DNA of 64,000 bases from Fodinicurvata fenggangensis DSM 21160 (GTDB lineage Bacteria; Pseudomonadota; Alphaproteobacteria; Kiloniellales; DSM-21159): assembly GCF_000686045.1 (NCBI RefSeq), contig NZ_JMLV01000007.1, positions 62,001 through 126,000 of the forward strand, written 5' to 3'. Made by a program: the position numbers and the translations under genes. Each line of letters starts with the position of its first letter. Positions within the stretch are counted from its first letter, which is position 1. Below are positions 29,272-38,400 of the stretch, piece after piece. The notes below the pieces were generated by a model. The model ran no database searches. It saw only the letters and a program-made list of their open reading frames with translations, and was not told the DNA's origin.

Positions 29272-32022
29272 TCACTCCGCCGCAGAATCCTGTCGTGCGT
29301 CCTCGGACTCGCTTGTAGGCAGGGAAAAGCGGAAGCAGGCGCCCGCGCCGGGCGTGCTTTCCACCCAGATGCGCCCGCCGAAGCTCTCGATGATCTGCCG
29401 GCTGATGGGCAGGCCCAGGCCCGTGCCCTTGGGCTTGTCGGACAGCGTGCTGCCGGCCTGCTGGAAGCGCTCGAAGATGCGCTCGTGGTCCTCTGGCGTG
29501 ATGCCCGGTCCGTTGTCGCGGATCGAGACGACAACGCTGTCGCCCTGCAGGGCCGCCTGCACCGAGACTTCGCCATCCGGGCTGCGGCAGAACTTCACCG
29601 CGTTGGACAGCAGGTTCACGATCACCTGCATCAGGCGGTCCCGGTCCACGCGCAGCAGAGGCAGCCCCTCGGGCACCTCCACCTCCAGCGTGACCTCGCG
29701 CTCGTCGAACAGGCCGGCGGTGGCCGCCAGGGCGTCCATGACCACCGTGCGCGGTTCCACCTCGCTCATCTCCCAGTCCATGCGGCCGGCCTCCATGCGG
29801 GCCAGGTCCAGGATCTGGTTGATCAGTCGGGTCAGGCGCTCGCTTTCCTTGACGATGATGTCCAGGAAGCGCGCGCGCTGCTCGGCATCGGTATCGGGAT
29901 TGTCGGCCAGCAGCTCGCCGAACGAGCGGATGGCCGTCAGCGGCGTGCGGAGCTCGTGGCTGACCGTGGCCAGGAAGTCGTCCTTCAGGCGGTCCAACTC
30001 CTTCAGGCGCTCGTTGGCGGCCCGCAACTCGGCTGTCAGCTCCTGCAGTTCGCGGGACTTCTGCTCCAGCTGCCGGCTGTAGGAGATGACGTGCGAGGTC
30101 TCGTCCAGGATCTGCATGACCTCGTCGAAGCCGACCCGCTCGCCCTTCATGATGCTGCCCACCATCACGCGCGCCGAAGCGCCGCCGATCACGCCTGCCA
30201 GTGCACGTTCCGCGCGCGCCAGCATGGCCGGGTCGGCATCGGCATTGGCCGAGGGCACGCCCGGCTTGCGGCTGCCCGGCTCGGACAGGACGCGCTGGGC
30301 CTGGGCGGGCCCTAGGAAGCGGCCCAGCAGGTCCTGCAGGTCGCCCTGGGTGGCCGTGCCGCGCCAGGTGACTTCGCCCCCCGGCCCGGCAAAGACATCC
30401 ACGAAGCGCACCGCCTGGATACGCTCCAGCGCACCCGGCCGGTCATAGGCCGAGACCACGACGTACCCCAGGATGTTGCCGAGCATGCTCCAGATCAGGG
30501 AATGGGTCAGCTCGTCCAGGCCGGTCAGGCCGAACAGCGCATAGGGTTTCAGAAGCTCGATGCCGAAAGGCCCCGCCTCGATGAACTCCAGGGGCAGCCA
30601 GCCCGAGCGTGCGAAGGACGGCAGCAGCAGGGTGTAGCTCCAGAGGAAGAAGCCGAGCAGCAGGCCGGTCAGCGCGCCGTTGCGCGTGCCGCCCTTCCAG
30701 AACAGGCCGCCGACGATGGCCGGGGCGAACTGCGCGGCGGCGGCAAAGGAGATCAGGCCGATGGTGACCAGTGTGTAGGAGCCGCCCAGATTGCGCACAT
30801 AGAGATAGGACAACAGCAGGATCAACAGGATGCTGCCCCGCCGGATGCCCAGCAGCAGGCGCGTCAGGTCCCCGCGTTCGTTGAGGCGCAGCGCCCGCCA
30901 GCGCAGCAGGACCGGCATGACCAGGTCGTTGCAGATCATGGTGCTCAGCGCCACGGTCTCAACGATGATCATGGCCGTGGCCGCGGACAGGCCACCAACG
31001 AAGGCGAGGAAGGCCAGGAGGGTCTGCCCCTCGGCCAGCGGCACCGCCAGCACGAAGGTGTCGGGGTTGACCCCGCCGTCCGGGAACATCAGCAGGCCGG
31101 CCAGCGCGATGGGCATGACGAAAAGGTTGATGGCCAACAGGTAGAGCGGGAACAGCCAGACCGCCTTCTTCAGGTGACGCTCGTCCACGTTCTCGACCAC
31201 CATCACCTGGAACTGGCGCGGCAGGCAGATGATGGCCGCCATGGACAGCAGCATCAGGGTGATCCACTGGAAGGGCGTGCCCATGGCGTCCAGCGACAGG
31301 ACCGAGGCGATCTCCGGCACCGCCTGTGCCTGGCTGAACAGGTCCCCGAAGCCGTTGAACAGGCCGAAGGTGACGAAAATGCCGACCGCCAGGAAGGCCA
31401 CCAGCTTGACCACGGACTCGAAGGCGACCGCCGTCACCATCCCCTCGTGATGCTCGCTGGCATCGATGTGCCGCGTGCCGAACAGGATGGCAAAGCCGGC
31501 CATCAGCAGGGTGATCAACAGCGCGTTGTCGATAAAGGCCAGGCCGTCCAGCGGCATCTGCAGTTCGGCATTGCGCGCCCCCTGCAGCATGACGATGAAA
31601 CTGCCGTAGACTGCCTTCAGCTGCAGCGCGATGTAGGGCAGGATCGCCACAACGGCGATCACCGTCACCGCTCCGCTGGTCACCGTGCTCTTGCCATAGC
31701 GCGAGGAGATGAAGTCGGCGATCGAGGTGATGCGCTCGGCCTTGCCGATGCGCACCATCTTGCGCAGCAGCACCCACCACAACGTGAAGACCAGCGTCGG
31801 CCCCAGATACGTGGGCAGGAAGCTGAAGCCCGTGGTCGCCGCCTGCCCCACGGAGCCGTAAAAGGTCCAGGAGGTGCAGAAGACCGCGATCGACAGGGTA
31901 TAGATATAGGGGTTCAGCAGGCTGCGGCCCTGCTCGGCGCGCTTGTCCGCGAAATAGGCGACCGCGAACAGCAGGCTCAGATAGCCCACCGCCACCAGCA
32001 GGATGATGCCATAGCCCTGCAT
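29272..32022 (-). CDS. Sodium:solute symporter-histidine kinase hybrid (CbrA-like)
   Basis: The 916-residue protein joins a sodium/solute symporter domain (about residues 1-500, thirteen hydrophobic segments, beginning MQGYGIILLVAVGYLSLLF) to a histidine kinase. After a linker and a coiled coil (QKSRELQELTAELRAANERL) come HisKA with His689 in FLATVSHELRTPL, and HATPase_c with the N-box NLLSNAVKF and glycine boxes DNGPGI and GTGLGL. CbrA of Pseudomonas and similar proteins have this form and link nutrient uptake to carbon/nitrogen regulation. It follows a small two-helix membrane protein without a gap (TGA then ATG) and a receiver-domain gene, its likely partner. Confidence 0.93.
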   Translation of the reverse strand: MQGYGIILLVAVGYLSLLFAVAYFADKRAEQGRSLLNPYIYTLSIAVFCTSWTFYGSVGQAATTGFSFLPTYLGPTLVFTLWWVLLRKMVRIGKAERITSIADFISSRYGKSTVTSGAVTVIAVVAILPYIALQLKAVYGSFIVMLQGARNAELQMPLDGLAFIDNALLITLLMAGFAILFGTRHIDASEHHEGMVTAVAFESVVKLVAFLAVGIFVTFGLFNGFGDLFSQAQAVPEIASVLSLDAMGTPFQWITLMLLSMAAIICLPRQFQVMVVENVDERHLKKAVWLFPLYLLAINLFVMPIALAGLLMFPDGGVNPDTFVLAVPLAEGQTLLAFLAFVGGLSAATAMIIVETVALSTMICNDLVMPVLLRWRALRLNERGDLTRLLLGIRRGSILLILLLSYLYVRNLGGSYTLVTIGLISFAAAAQFAPAIVGGLFWKGGTRNGALTGLLLGFFLWSYTLLLPSFARSGWLPLEFIEAGPFGIELLKPYALFGLTGLDELTHSLIWSMLGNILGYVVVSAYDRPGALERIQAVRFVDVFAGPGGEVTWRGTATQGDLQDLLGRFLGPAQAQRVLSEPGSRKPGVPSANADADPAMLARAERALAGVIGGASARVMVGSIMKGERVGFDEVMQILDETSHVISYSRQLEQKSRELQELTAELRAANERLKELDRLKDDFLATVSHELRTPLTAIRSFGELLADNPDTDAEQRARFLDIIVKESERLTRLINQILDLARMEAGRMDWEMSEVEPRTVVMDALAATAGLFDEREVTLEVEVPEGLPLLRVDRDRLMQVIVNLLSNAVKFCRSPDGEVSVQAALQGDSVVVSIRDNGPGITPEDHERIFERFQQAGSTLSDKPKGTGLGLPISRQIIESFGGRIWVESTPGAGACFRFSLPTSESEDARQDSAAE

Positions 32023-32451
32023 TCAACCACCATCCCGCGAGGCTGTGCCGGGGGGGAGGCGGGAAGAAACCTGGGAGGACGCGCGCCGGGCCGCCTGCTG
32101 GACGTCCGGCGCGTTCGGATCCCGGTTCAGCCCCTCCCTGTCCCGCTCATGGGGGGTGTCCTCCTGTGCCGCGGGCAGGTCCGGTGCCCGGCGTGTTCCC
32201 AGTCCGATCATCAGGATGACCAGCGCCCAGCTGGCGAAGAAATAGACGAACAGCAGTGGAAGGCCGAAGAACTGGACAGCCTGGTCGAAGACCAGAAGCA
32301 GCGGCGGATTGAGCAGGAGAATGGTCAGAAGGAACAGGGCGACGGAGCGCGCCGGCGTTATGCGCAGGCCGTGCAGCCCGCGCCGTTCTCCGATCTGTCT
32401 GCCTGGCTCCTTCATCCCCTCTGCCATCCCGGCTGCCGTTCGGCCCCCCAT
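32023..32451 (-). CDS. Small two-helix membrane protein cotranscribed with the symporter-kinase
   Basis: The protein of up to 142 residues has two predicted membrane helices at about 36-55 and 62-84 and a hydrophilic C-terminal tail. I do not recognise a named domain; short two-helix proteins are commonly encoded just before sodium/solute symporters and act as accessory subunits, and that is the likely role. Its stop abuts the kinase start (TGAATG), indicating coupling. The start is uncertain: ATG 32451 has GGGAG touching it, while ATG 32427 and ATG 32415 (preceded by GAGGGG) are possible. Confidence 0.65.
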   Translation of the reverse strand: MGGRTAAGMAEGMKEPGRQIGERRGLHGLRITPARSVALFLLTILLLNPPLLLVFDQAVQFFGLPLLFVYFFASWALVILMIGLGTRRAPDLPAAQEDTPHERDREGLNRDPNAPDVQQAARRASSQVSSRLPPGTASRDGG

Positions 32452-32508
32452 CTCCCTGACTTGGCGTCTCCCTGACCTGGTGTCTGCCCGACCTGTTCGA
32501 TCCTGTCG

Positions 32509-32886
32509 TCAGACCCACGCACTGTCCAGCAGGGCCTCGACCTCTTCCAGGATCCTGCGGTTCGAGAAGGGCTTGGTGATATAGGCATCAGCCCCCATGG
32601 CCAGCCCCTTCTCGCGCTCTTCGTCGCGGCCGCGCGCCGTCAGCATGATGATGGGCACCGAGCGCCAGGCGGCCTTCTCGCGCAGCAGGCGACAGACATC
32701 ATAGCCATCGCGTCGCGGCAGCATCACGTCCAGGATAATCAGGTCAGGTTTGTGATCCTGGCACGCCTGCAGTGCGGCCTCGCCATCCGGCGCCACGCGC
32801 ACGTGATAGCCGGCGCCGCGCAACAGCACCTCCAGCGAAAGTACGATATTGGGTTCGTCATCGACCAGAAGGATCGACGGATTCAT
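32509..32886 (-). CDS. Single-domain response regulator (CheY-like receiver)
   Basis: The 125-residue protein is a complete receiver domain with no output domain. Phosphoacceptor Asp53 is in LIILDVMLPRRDG, with the acidic pair Asp9-Asp10 in LLVDDEPNI, switch Thr83 in IIMLTARG and Lys105 in YITKPFS. It is the first gene of the cluster containing the symporter-kinase and is the obvious phosphorylation partner; its output must be by protein interaction. Fifty-seven bases separate it from the next gene, with three near-repeats of CTGACCTGG/CTTGGCG-type sequence between. Confidence 0.92.
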   Translation of the reverse strand: MNPSILLVDDEPNIVLSLEVLLRGAGYHVRVAPDGEAALQACQDHKPDLIILDVMLPRRDGYDVCRLLREKAAWRSVPIIMLTARGRDEEREKGLAMGADAYITKPFSNRRILEEVEALLDSAWV

Positions 32887-33050
32887 GGGGTCTCCCTAGA
32901 ACAGTTTATCGGCTTTTCACGCCCGTTCTCTTGCGGGTCTCTTGGGGCGCGCAGTCTAACGACTGCAGCGTTGAACGCCAAATTATTCGGCAAGCATATG
33001 AAATAATGGGTTTCTATAGGGATGCAGGTTTCCGCATCCAGCCTGTGAGA

Positions 33051-33602
33051 TCAGGAACGCACGGCCTGCCGGTCGGGGATCAGCGCGATCAGTGCCCGGA
33101 AGGGCACCAGCATGGTCAGCGCGATGGCGACCTTCACGCCATAGTCGCCCAGGGCCAGCGTCACCCAGGGCACCGCCGTGGCCCAGAAGGCGAGCGCGAA
33201 GAACAGCGCCGTGTCGATGGCCGAGGCGACGAAGGACGAGAGCAGCGGCGCCTGCCACCAGGCCGCCCGGCGCAGGCGGTCGAAGATGAAGACATCCAGA
33301 AGCTGCGCCGTCAGGAAGGCCGCCCCCGAGGCCAGCGCAATGCGCGGCGTGGCCAGCACCAGAGACAGCAGCACGGCCACTGCGAAGCCGGCCAGGACCA
33401 CCCGGCGCGCCTGCTGCGCACCCAGGGCCCGCGTGCAGAGATCGGTCACCAGGAAACAGATCGGATAGGTCAGCGCCCCGAAGGTCAGGAAGTCGTTGAT
33501 GGGATACTGCACCAGGACATTCGACGCCGTGACCAGCAGCGTCATGGCCACCAGTCCCATCAGGAATCCCCGCTGCATGTAAGCGCTGTCGAACGCGCGC
33601 AT
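33051..33602 (-). CDS. yhhQ: Queuosine precursor transporter family (VUT / YhhQ)
   Basis: This 183-residue membrane protein has six predicted helices and the YhhQ/VUT hallmarks: a first helix leading to ASNVLVQYPIND, then LTYPICFLVTDLCTRALGAQQARR, and ALASGAAFLTAQLLDVFIFDRLRR in the middle. E. coli YhhQ imports queuosine precursors (preQ0, preQ1). ATG 33602 is preferred because AAGG lies five bases upstream; ATG 33623 would add seven residues. No preQ1 riboswitch could be recognised upstream. It is monocistronic and lies next to the first copy of the dispersed palindromic element. Confidence 0.85.
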   Translation of the reverse strand: MRAFDSAYMQRGFLMGLVAMTLLVTASNVLVQYPINDFLTFGALTYPICFLVTDLCTRALGAQQARRVVLAGFAVAVLLSLVLATPRIALASGAAFLTAQLLDVFIFDRLRRAAWWQAPLLSSFVASAIDTALFFALAFWATAVPWVTLALGDYGVKVAIALTMLVPFRALIALIPDRQAVRS

Positions 33603-33885
33603 GTAACCCTTGCCTTTGCCCATGATCTCGCTGATCGGCGTGTCCTAACAGAAAGCCCCCCGGAAAGCCACTGCAGCTTCCATGGTGAATTCATAGCAGG
33701 GCGTAGAGTTGGACAATGGCAGAGTCAGTCCCAAGACCTTTCGAGGCCCGCTCATGCGGGCACCTCAAGGCGAGGGTATTTTTTACATTAAAATCAATGC
33801 ACTAACATCCTCATGGTGAGGTGGCTTCCGCAGGAGACCCTCGAACCATCCGGCATAGGCGCCGCCGTCATAACGCCGCACTCAG
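33603..33885. other. Intergenic region holding one palindromic repeat element
   Basis: Between yhhQ and the start of the restriction locus there is no gene. The stretch consists mainly of element copy A (33737-33855) plus about 130 bases of unremarkable sequence that should contain the yhhQ promoter. Confidence 0.5.
33737..33855 (+). repeat. Dispersed ~120-bp palindromic (REP-like) element, copy A
   Basis: This element is a near-identical direct repeat of 38968-39087. It contains two foldable parts: GCCCGCtcatGCGGGC near its start, and a larger stem formed by ATGGTGAGG with CCCTCGAACCAT near its end, joined by an AT-rich spacer TATTTTTT...AAAATCAATGC. Similar CTCATGGTGAGG...CTCGAACCATG units occur as intergenic repeats across alphaproteobacteria. 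Together the two copies bracket the restriction locus. Confidence 0.8.
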
Positions 33886-34053
33886 TCACTCGGCTATTAT
33901 ATCGCTGGTCACCTGGACGAGGTCTCGCCCACCATTTCCGGACTCTGCCGCCTCAACGGCCTCGGACGCACAGACACCGGTTGGCTCAGCCTCACCCATT
34001 GCGATCGCAAGAGCCTCGTGGGCGCTTTGCACCAATTCCTTTCCAAGGCTCAT
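33886..34053 (-). pseudogene. Possible truncated HigA-type antitoxin remnant
   Basis: From ATG 34053 there is a 55-codon frame beginning MSLGKELVQSAHEALAIAMG. The first ~25 residues resemble the N-terminal helix of HigA/XRE-type antitoxins (ESAREALAIAEGKAEP-like), but the sequence after AEPTGV does not continue into a helix-turn-helix. A very good AGGAG lies six bases before the ATG, so the start was once functional. A toxin gene would be expected upstream on the same strand; none is visible. A de novo small gene is the alternative. Confidence 0.4.
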
Positions 34054-34364
34054 CTCAATCTCCTCATTTCGTGAGACGAAGTTTCCGCACACTGCTCACA
34101 CCGACTCTTATGCGCCAACGGGGCGCTTTGATTATGGCAGACCGCGCTGGAAGTGGTTGTTATCGCTGCCGCCAAGGCGAGTGGTGCTGCTGAAGAGGAA
34201 AACCAACCGCCAGAAGCTGTTGCAAACATTCTTTTTGACGGGAGTGATGACAGTAAACTCCACCACCAACTCTCGGTCAGATTTTGATTCGTCAGGGTTC
34301 AAGTACACTCTTATATGTTGTATTTTTCTGGAATTCGATACAACTCTAATATGGATGGTCAAGA
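34054..34364. other. Region between antitoxin remnant and nuclease-like gene
   Basis: This 311-base stretch becomes AT-rich towards the nuclease gene. It contains no credible full gene. A plus-strand frame from 34132 to TGA 34285-34287 (52 codons, no ATG) reads like protein (ALEVVVIAAAKASGAAEEE) and could be the tail of a lost gene, but I cannot place it in a family. Confidence 0.35.
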
Positions 34365-35387
34365 ATGCCGGAAACGTTATTCAACCGAGCGCCCAGCGAA
34401 ATGTCTCATTCTGCGTTTTGGGCGTGGTTCTTCGATTCCCTGAATGCAACATCTGGGAAACGCGCTGCATTGGCCCAGCATGCGAAAAAGGCACTCAACG
34501 AGCTAGGCTTACAAAACACAGGGGCAGGAATAACTGTCAGAACTGAGGTGAAAGCGAGAAAAGGCGGCCGCTATGATATTACAATAGAATCAGACAGCGA
34601 AAAAATTATTATAGAAAATAAGATAAAATCAACTCCAAGCAACAAGCAGTTACAGTCATATTCAAATCATAGCAATAACAGTACAGCAACCTCAGGTGTT
34701 TTATTTTCTCTAGCGTTCGATCAAGATGTGCGAGCTGATCTTTCCTGGCCCTATTTCGGGTTAGATGAAATGATTGTCTGGCTGGAACAAGCTGAGGGCA
34801 CCCATGATATCAGCGATGAATATCTTGCTTTCCTGAAGAGGGAGCGAGATTTCCGCGACTGGATTTCAAGTGCCATCAACTCGAATGATGCCAATGAGAC
34901 ATACAAAGCTTTCAAGGAACCGTCGGGGCAATGGCTATGGATGCATCAGTTATGTAAGGGCATAGGCCAAGATGCCTCACAGATTGTAAGAGGCACCAAT
35001 AATAGTGGTGCTCCCTGGACCCAAATTCACTTTGCTGATGCCATAAGCGCCCCGAAAGACTGCCTTTTCTATCGTTTGGATCACGACCGGAATGGATATT
35101 ACCTCGCCATTCGACAGTATAATTCCCAAGACCACACTGCCAAGAGAGATGGACGACTTGAACACCTTTCATCGTTATGGAAAGAAGCAGCAGAAGAGGA
35201 AAACATTCCACTTACTTACAAGTCCCCTCGCAACCGGCGTAAAAACCAGAATGAACGCACTGTCATTCACTTGTCATTCAAGGACAACAACGGCCCAAAA
35301 GCAGTGCTCCAAGCAGTCCCTGGCATCCACAAGAAATTCATCAGAAAGCTTTTGAACACAGGCCAGTACACGGTTCGCATCCCATAG
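34365..35387 (+). CDS. PD-(D/E)XK nuclease superfamily protein
   Basis: The 340-residue protein starts ETLFNRAPSEMSHSAFWAWFF, the entry segment of PDDEXK_4-type nucleases, and has a plausible active site: Glu61, Asp71 in RYDITIES and Glu84-x-Lys86 in IIIENKIKS. The usual Gln-containing helix follows (NKQLQSYSNH). The remainder, about residues 150-340, is an unassigned C-terminal part. The gene is visibly AT-richer than neighbours and uses codons such as AAA, ATA and TTA freely, a sign of acquisition. It converges on the MmeI-like gene with 25 bases between stops. Members occur in restriction or defence loci; the target is unknown. Confidence 0.78.
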   Translation: MPETLFNRAPSEMSHSAFWAWFFDSLNATSGKRAALAQHAKKALNELGLQNTGAGITVRTEVKARKGGRYDITIESDSEKIIIENKIKSTPSNKQLQSYSNHSNNSTATSGVLFSLAFDQDVRADLSWPYFGLDEMIVWLEQAEGTHDISDEYLAFLKRERDFRDWISSAINSNDANETYKAFKEPSGQWLWMHQLCKGIGQDASQIVRGTNNSGAPWTQIHFADAISAPKDCLFYRLDHDRNGYYLAIRQYNSQDHTAKRDGRLEHLSSLWKEAAEEENIPLTYKSPRNRRKNQNERTVIHLSFKDNNGPKAVLQAVPGIHKKFIRKLLNTGQYTVRIP

Positions 35388-35412
35388 GGTTACACCTCAA
35401 TAGCCGGGCCAC

Positions 35413-38400
35413 CTACAGCCTGTAGCCCGCCTCCGTCTCCTGCAGGTGGTTGAGTTCGCAGAGGGTTTGCAACAACGCACTCACGTCCTGGCGGCGGGCG
35501 CGCTTGAAAAGGGACGCCACCTCCTCGGTGCTGGCGGGGCGGTCCAGGGTGGCGAGCGCCGCGCGCACGGCCTGCACACGTTCGGGCAGGCTCTTGGGCC
35601 AGGCCGTCTTGCCGGCGGCGGCCAGGGCCGTTTCGCCCAGGTCCAGTTCCGCGGCGCGGGCTGCGGTGCGTGTCGCCTGCCCCTCGGGGTTCTGGTAGGC
35701 GGGGCGCAGCCAGCGAATCTCCCCGCGCGCCTCCTCCTCCGCGCGCGTCCGGTTGAGCGCCACCAGGCGTTCCAGGATCGCCTCGTCCGACAGCTCCCGA
35801 GGCCAGCCATAGGCGGCGGCCACCGCCGCATCCAACTGGTCGTGCAGGTCGCGCAGCACCGAGACCAGGCCCTTCTCGTGGATCGCCTGCTCGCTGTCGC
35901 TGAGCGCACGGCCTGCGCGCAGGGCCTCCAGCACATTATACATCTGGGTCAGGCTCAAATCCGGCTGCTCGGCCTGGCGTTCCTTGCGGAAGGCGTCCAA
36001 CCGCTCGGCCAGCGCACGAATCTCGTCCTGCTGTGCCTCTGTCGCGTCCGGGAAGGGGAAGGGATCGAAACAGCGCGACTTGTTATAGCGTGGTCGGTCC
36101 TCAAGCGTTCCACCCGAACTCAAGGCCCACACGACATGGATGCGGCTGGAGAGCACGCCCAGGAAGAAGGCGTCCTCCAGCGCAATGTTCACCAGCATGT
36201 TGTCGGGCAGGATCTCGGCCTCCAGGAACTGGAAGACACGGTGCTTGGCGGTTTCCACGGTGGCGATATAGCGTGGCAAGCCAGAAAGCGCCCGGCGAAG
36301 TTCCGGGCGTGTCTTGCCGAACAACCACCAATCCTTAGCATACTGGTCTGAATCTGACGTGGTTCCCTTGCGCCCATCACGTGTTGGCTTCAGCCGATCG
36401 CTTACCCATTGATAGACCTCGGGATAGCGCGCCAGGACCTCCCTGGCGGACAGGCCGTAGAGGTCGATCACCATCACCTCGCGCGGCCGCCCCATCAGGT
36501 CACGGCCGTTGCGATAAGGCCGGATATGCTGCTCCAGGCCCGGACGGCGGCCCAGGCCCAGGGCTTCGGCCTCCTCGGGCGTCACGATGAAGCCGCTGCC
36601 ATGCAGCTTCACGCCGGGACAGCAAAGCCCATCATTGGCCTTCAACGCGTGGGTGCCCGACACGTCCGGGCCGATGGTCAGGTCAGCATGGATCCGCCCC
36701 TGGCGCGTGTCGAAGCGCAGGGCCCGCGCGCCTTCTTCGGCAGCCGGGTTTTCCGCCGTTACCTTGTGGAGCTGGCCCGGGTGCTCGCCGGGCACGCCTA
36801 CGGTCATGGCGATGCGCACGTCGGCGCCGTCGGCGGCGTCCACCCAGGGGTGATCGGGGATCGCGAAGGCGAGCGACAGCGGCTTCTTCCCGCCCATATG
36901 CTTGGCAATGACCTGGCGGGCGAACTTCTGGCGCAAGGAATTGGTGGTGATCAGACCGAAACGCTGCGCCTTGCCGGTGGCGACCAGATCGGCCGCCTTG
37001 TGCCACCAGTACATTACGTAGTCCACGGACTCCGGCACCTGGGGATAGGTGGCGCGCAGGGTCTCCACGTAACCTGATCCCAGCTCGTCGCGCATGCGCC
37101 AGTTGCCGATGAAGGGCGGATTGCCGACGATGAAGTCGGCCCGTGGCCAGCTGGCCGGGCGCGGATTTCGGAAGTGATAGAGCGGACGCGTCTTGCTCTC
37201 GTCCGGTACCTCACGGCCGGTGACGGGATGAGTCTTCATGGAAAGGCCGTCCCAGCGCTCGACCGGCCGGCCGGTCTCGTCGCGCACCAGCTCCGGCTCC
37301 CCATCCCAGTCCAGGACCGCGTCCCGGCACTCGATGTTGCCGTAGGCCTTGAGGACGGGACTGGGCAGCTGCCGGCGCGCCCGGGTGCGGAAGTGCCACT
37401 GCAGATAGCCGATCCAGAGCACCATCTCGGCAATCACGGCGGCGCGCGGATTGACCTCCAGGCCCAGAAACTGCTGAGGGTCGACGGCATAGAGGTCGGG
37501 CTGGTCGTCGCCCAGTTCCTCCAGGGCGTTCAGCACCTCGCCTTCCAGGCGCTTCATGTGCTCCAGGGTGACATAGAGGAAGTTCGCCGAGCCGCAGGCG
37601 GGGTCCAGCACCCGCGTGTCGCAGAGCCGTTGGTGAAAGGCCTTGATCTCCTCGATGGCCTTTGTGCGTTCGCCATCCTCCAGCCGGCGCTCGGCGGCGA
37701 TGCGCACGTTCTCCCAGGCTTCTCGCAGGGGCTCGACGACGGTGGGCAGGACCAGACGCTCCACATAGGCACGTGGCGTGTAGTGGGCGCCCAGCTTGTG
37801 CCGTTCGCGCTTGTTCAGGGCCCGCTCCAGCAAGGTCCCGAAAATCGCGGGCTCCACCTCCTGCCAATCGGCGGCGGCGGCTTCCAGCAACAGGTCGATC
37901 TGTCCGGGCGCCAGCGGCAGGGCGGTGTTCTCGCGGAACAACCCGCCGTTGAAGACCAGGACCTCGGCACCCAGGAAGCTATCGAAACCGCCCTTGTTCA
38001 TGGTCTTCCAGAGCGATTCCAGCGAACGCTGCAGCACCTTGGGATCATCCCGCCGATCGCGCAGCAGGCGCGTGAAGCCCTCTTCGGACAGCAGGCCCAC
38101 GTCCTCGGCAAACATGGTGAAGAGGCAACGCATCAGGAACTGCGCCACCTTCTCGGGCTGGTGATCGCGTTCCAGCGAGCGCGCCAATTCCGCCAGGTGA
38201 TCCGCGATCTCGCGCGTGACCCGGGCGGCCCGCCGCGTGGGGTCCAGGGACTGGGGATCCTCCCAGATGGCCTTGAGGTAGGCGCGTGTGTCAGGTTCGG
38301 CCAGTTGCTGCAGCCGGATGCGATGGGCGGCCGGATCGGGAAACGGCAGGTAGGTCTTGCCCGATTGCGAGAAGTCGGCATAGACCTCGATCAGGTGCCC

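Noticed and set aside
32887-33050. Short frames around the start of the response regulator gene on the plus strand
   Set aside because: They lie in the leader of the receiver gene on the opposite strand and have no family resemblance.
33821-34546. 241-codon plus-strand frame across the border of the restriction locus
   Set aside because: It runs from the repeat into the nuclease gene in another frame; its sequence changes character along the way and no domain fits.
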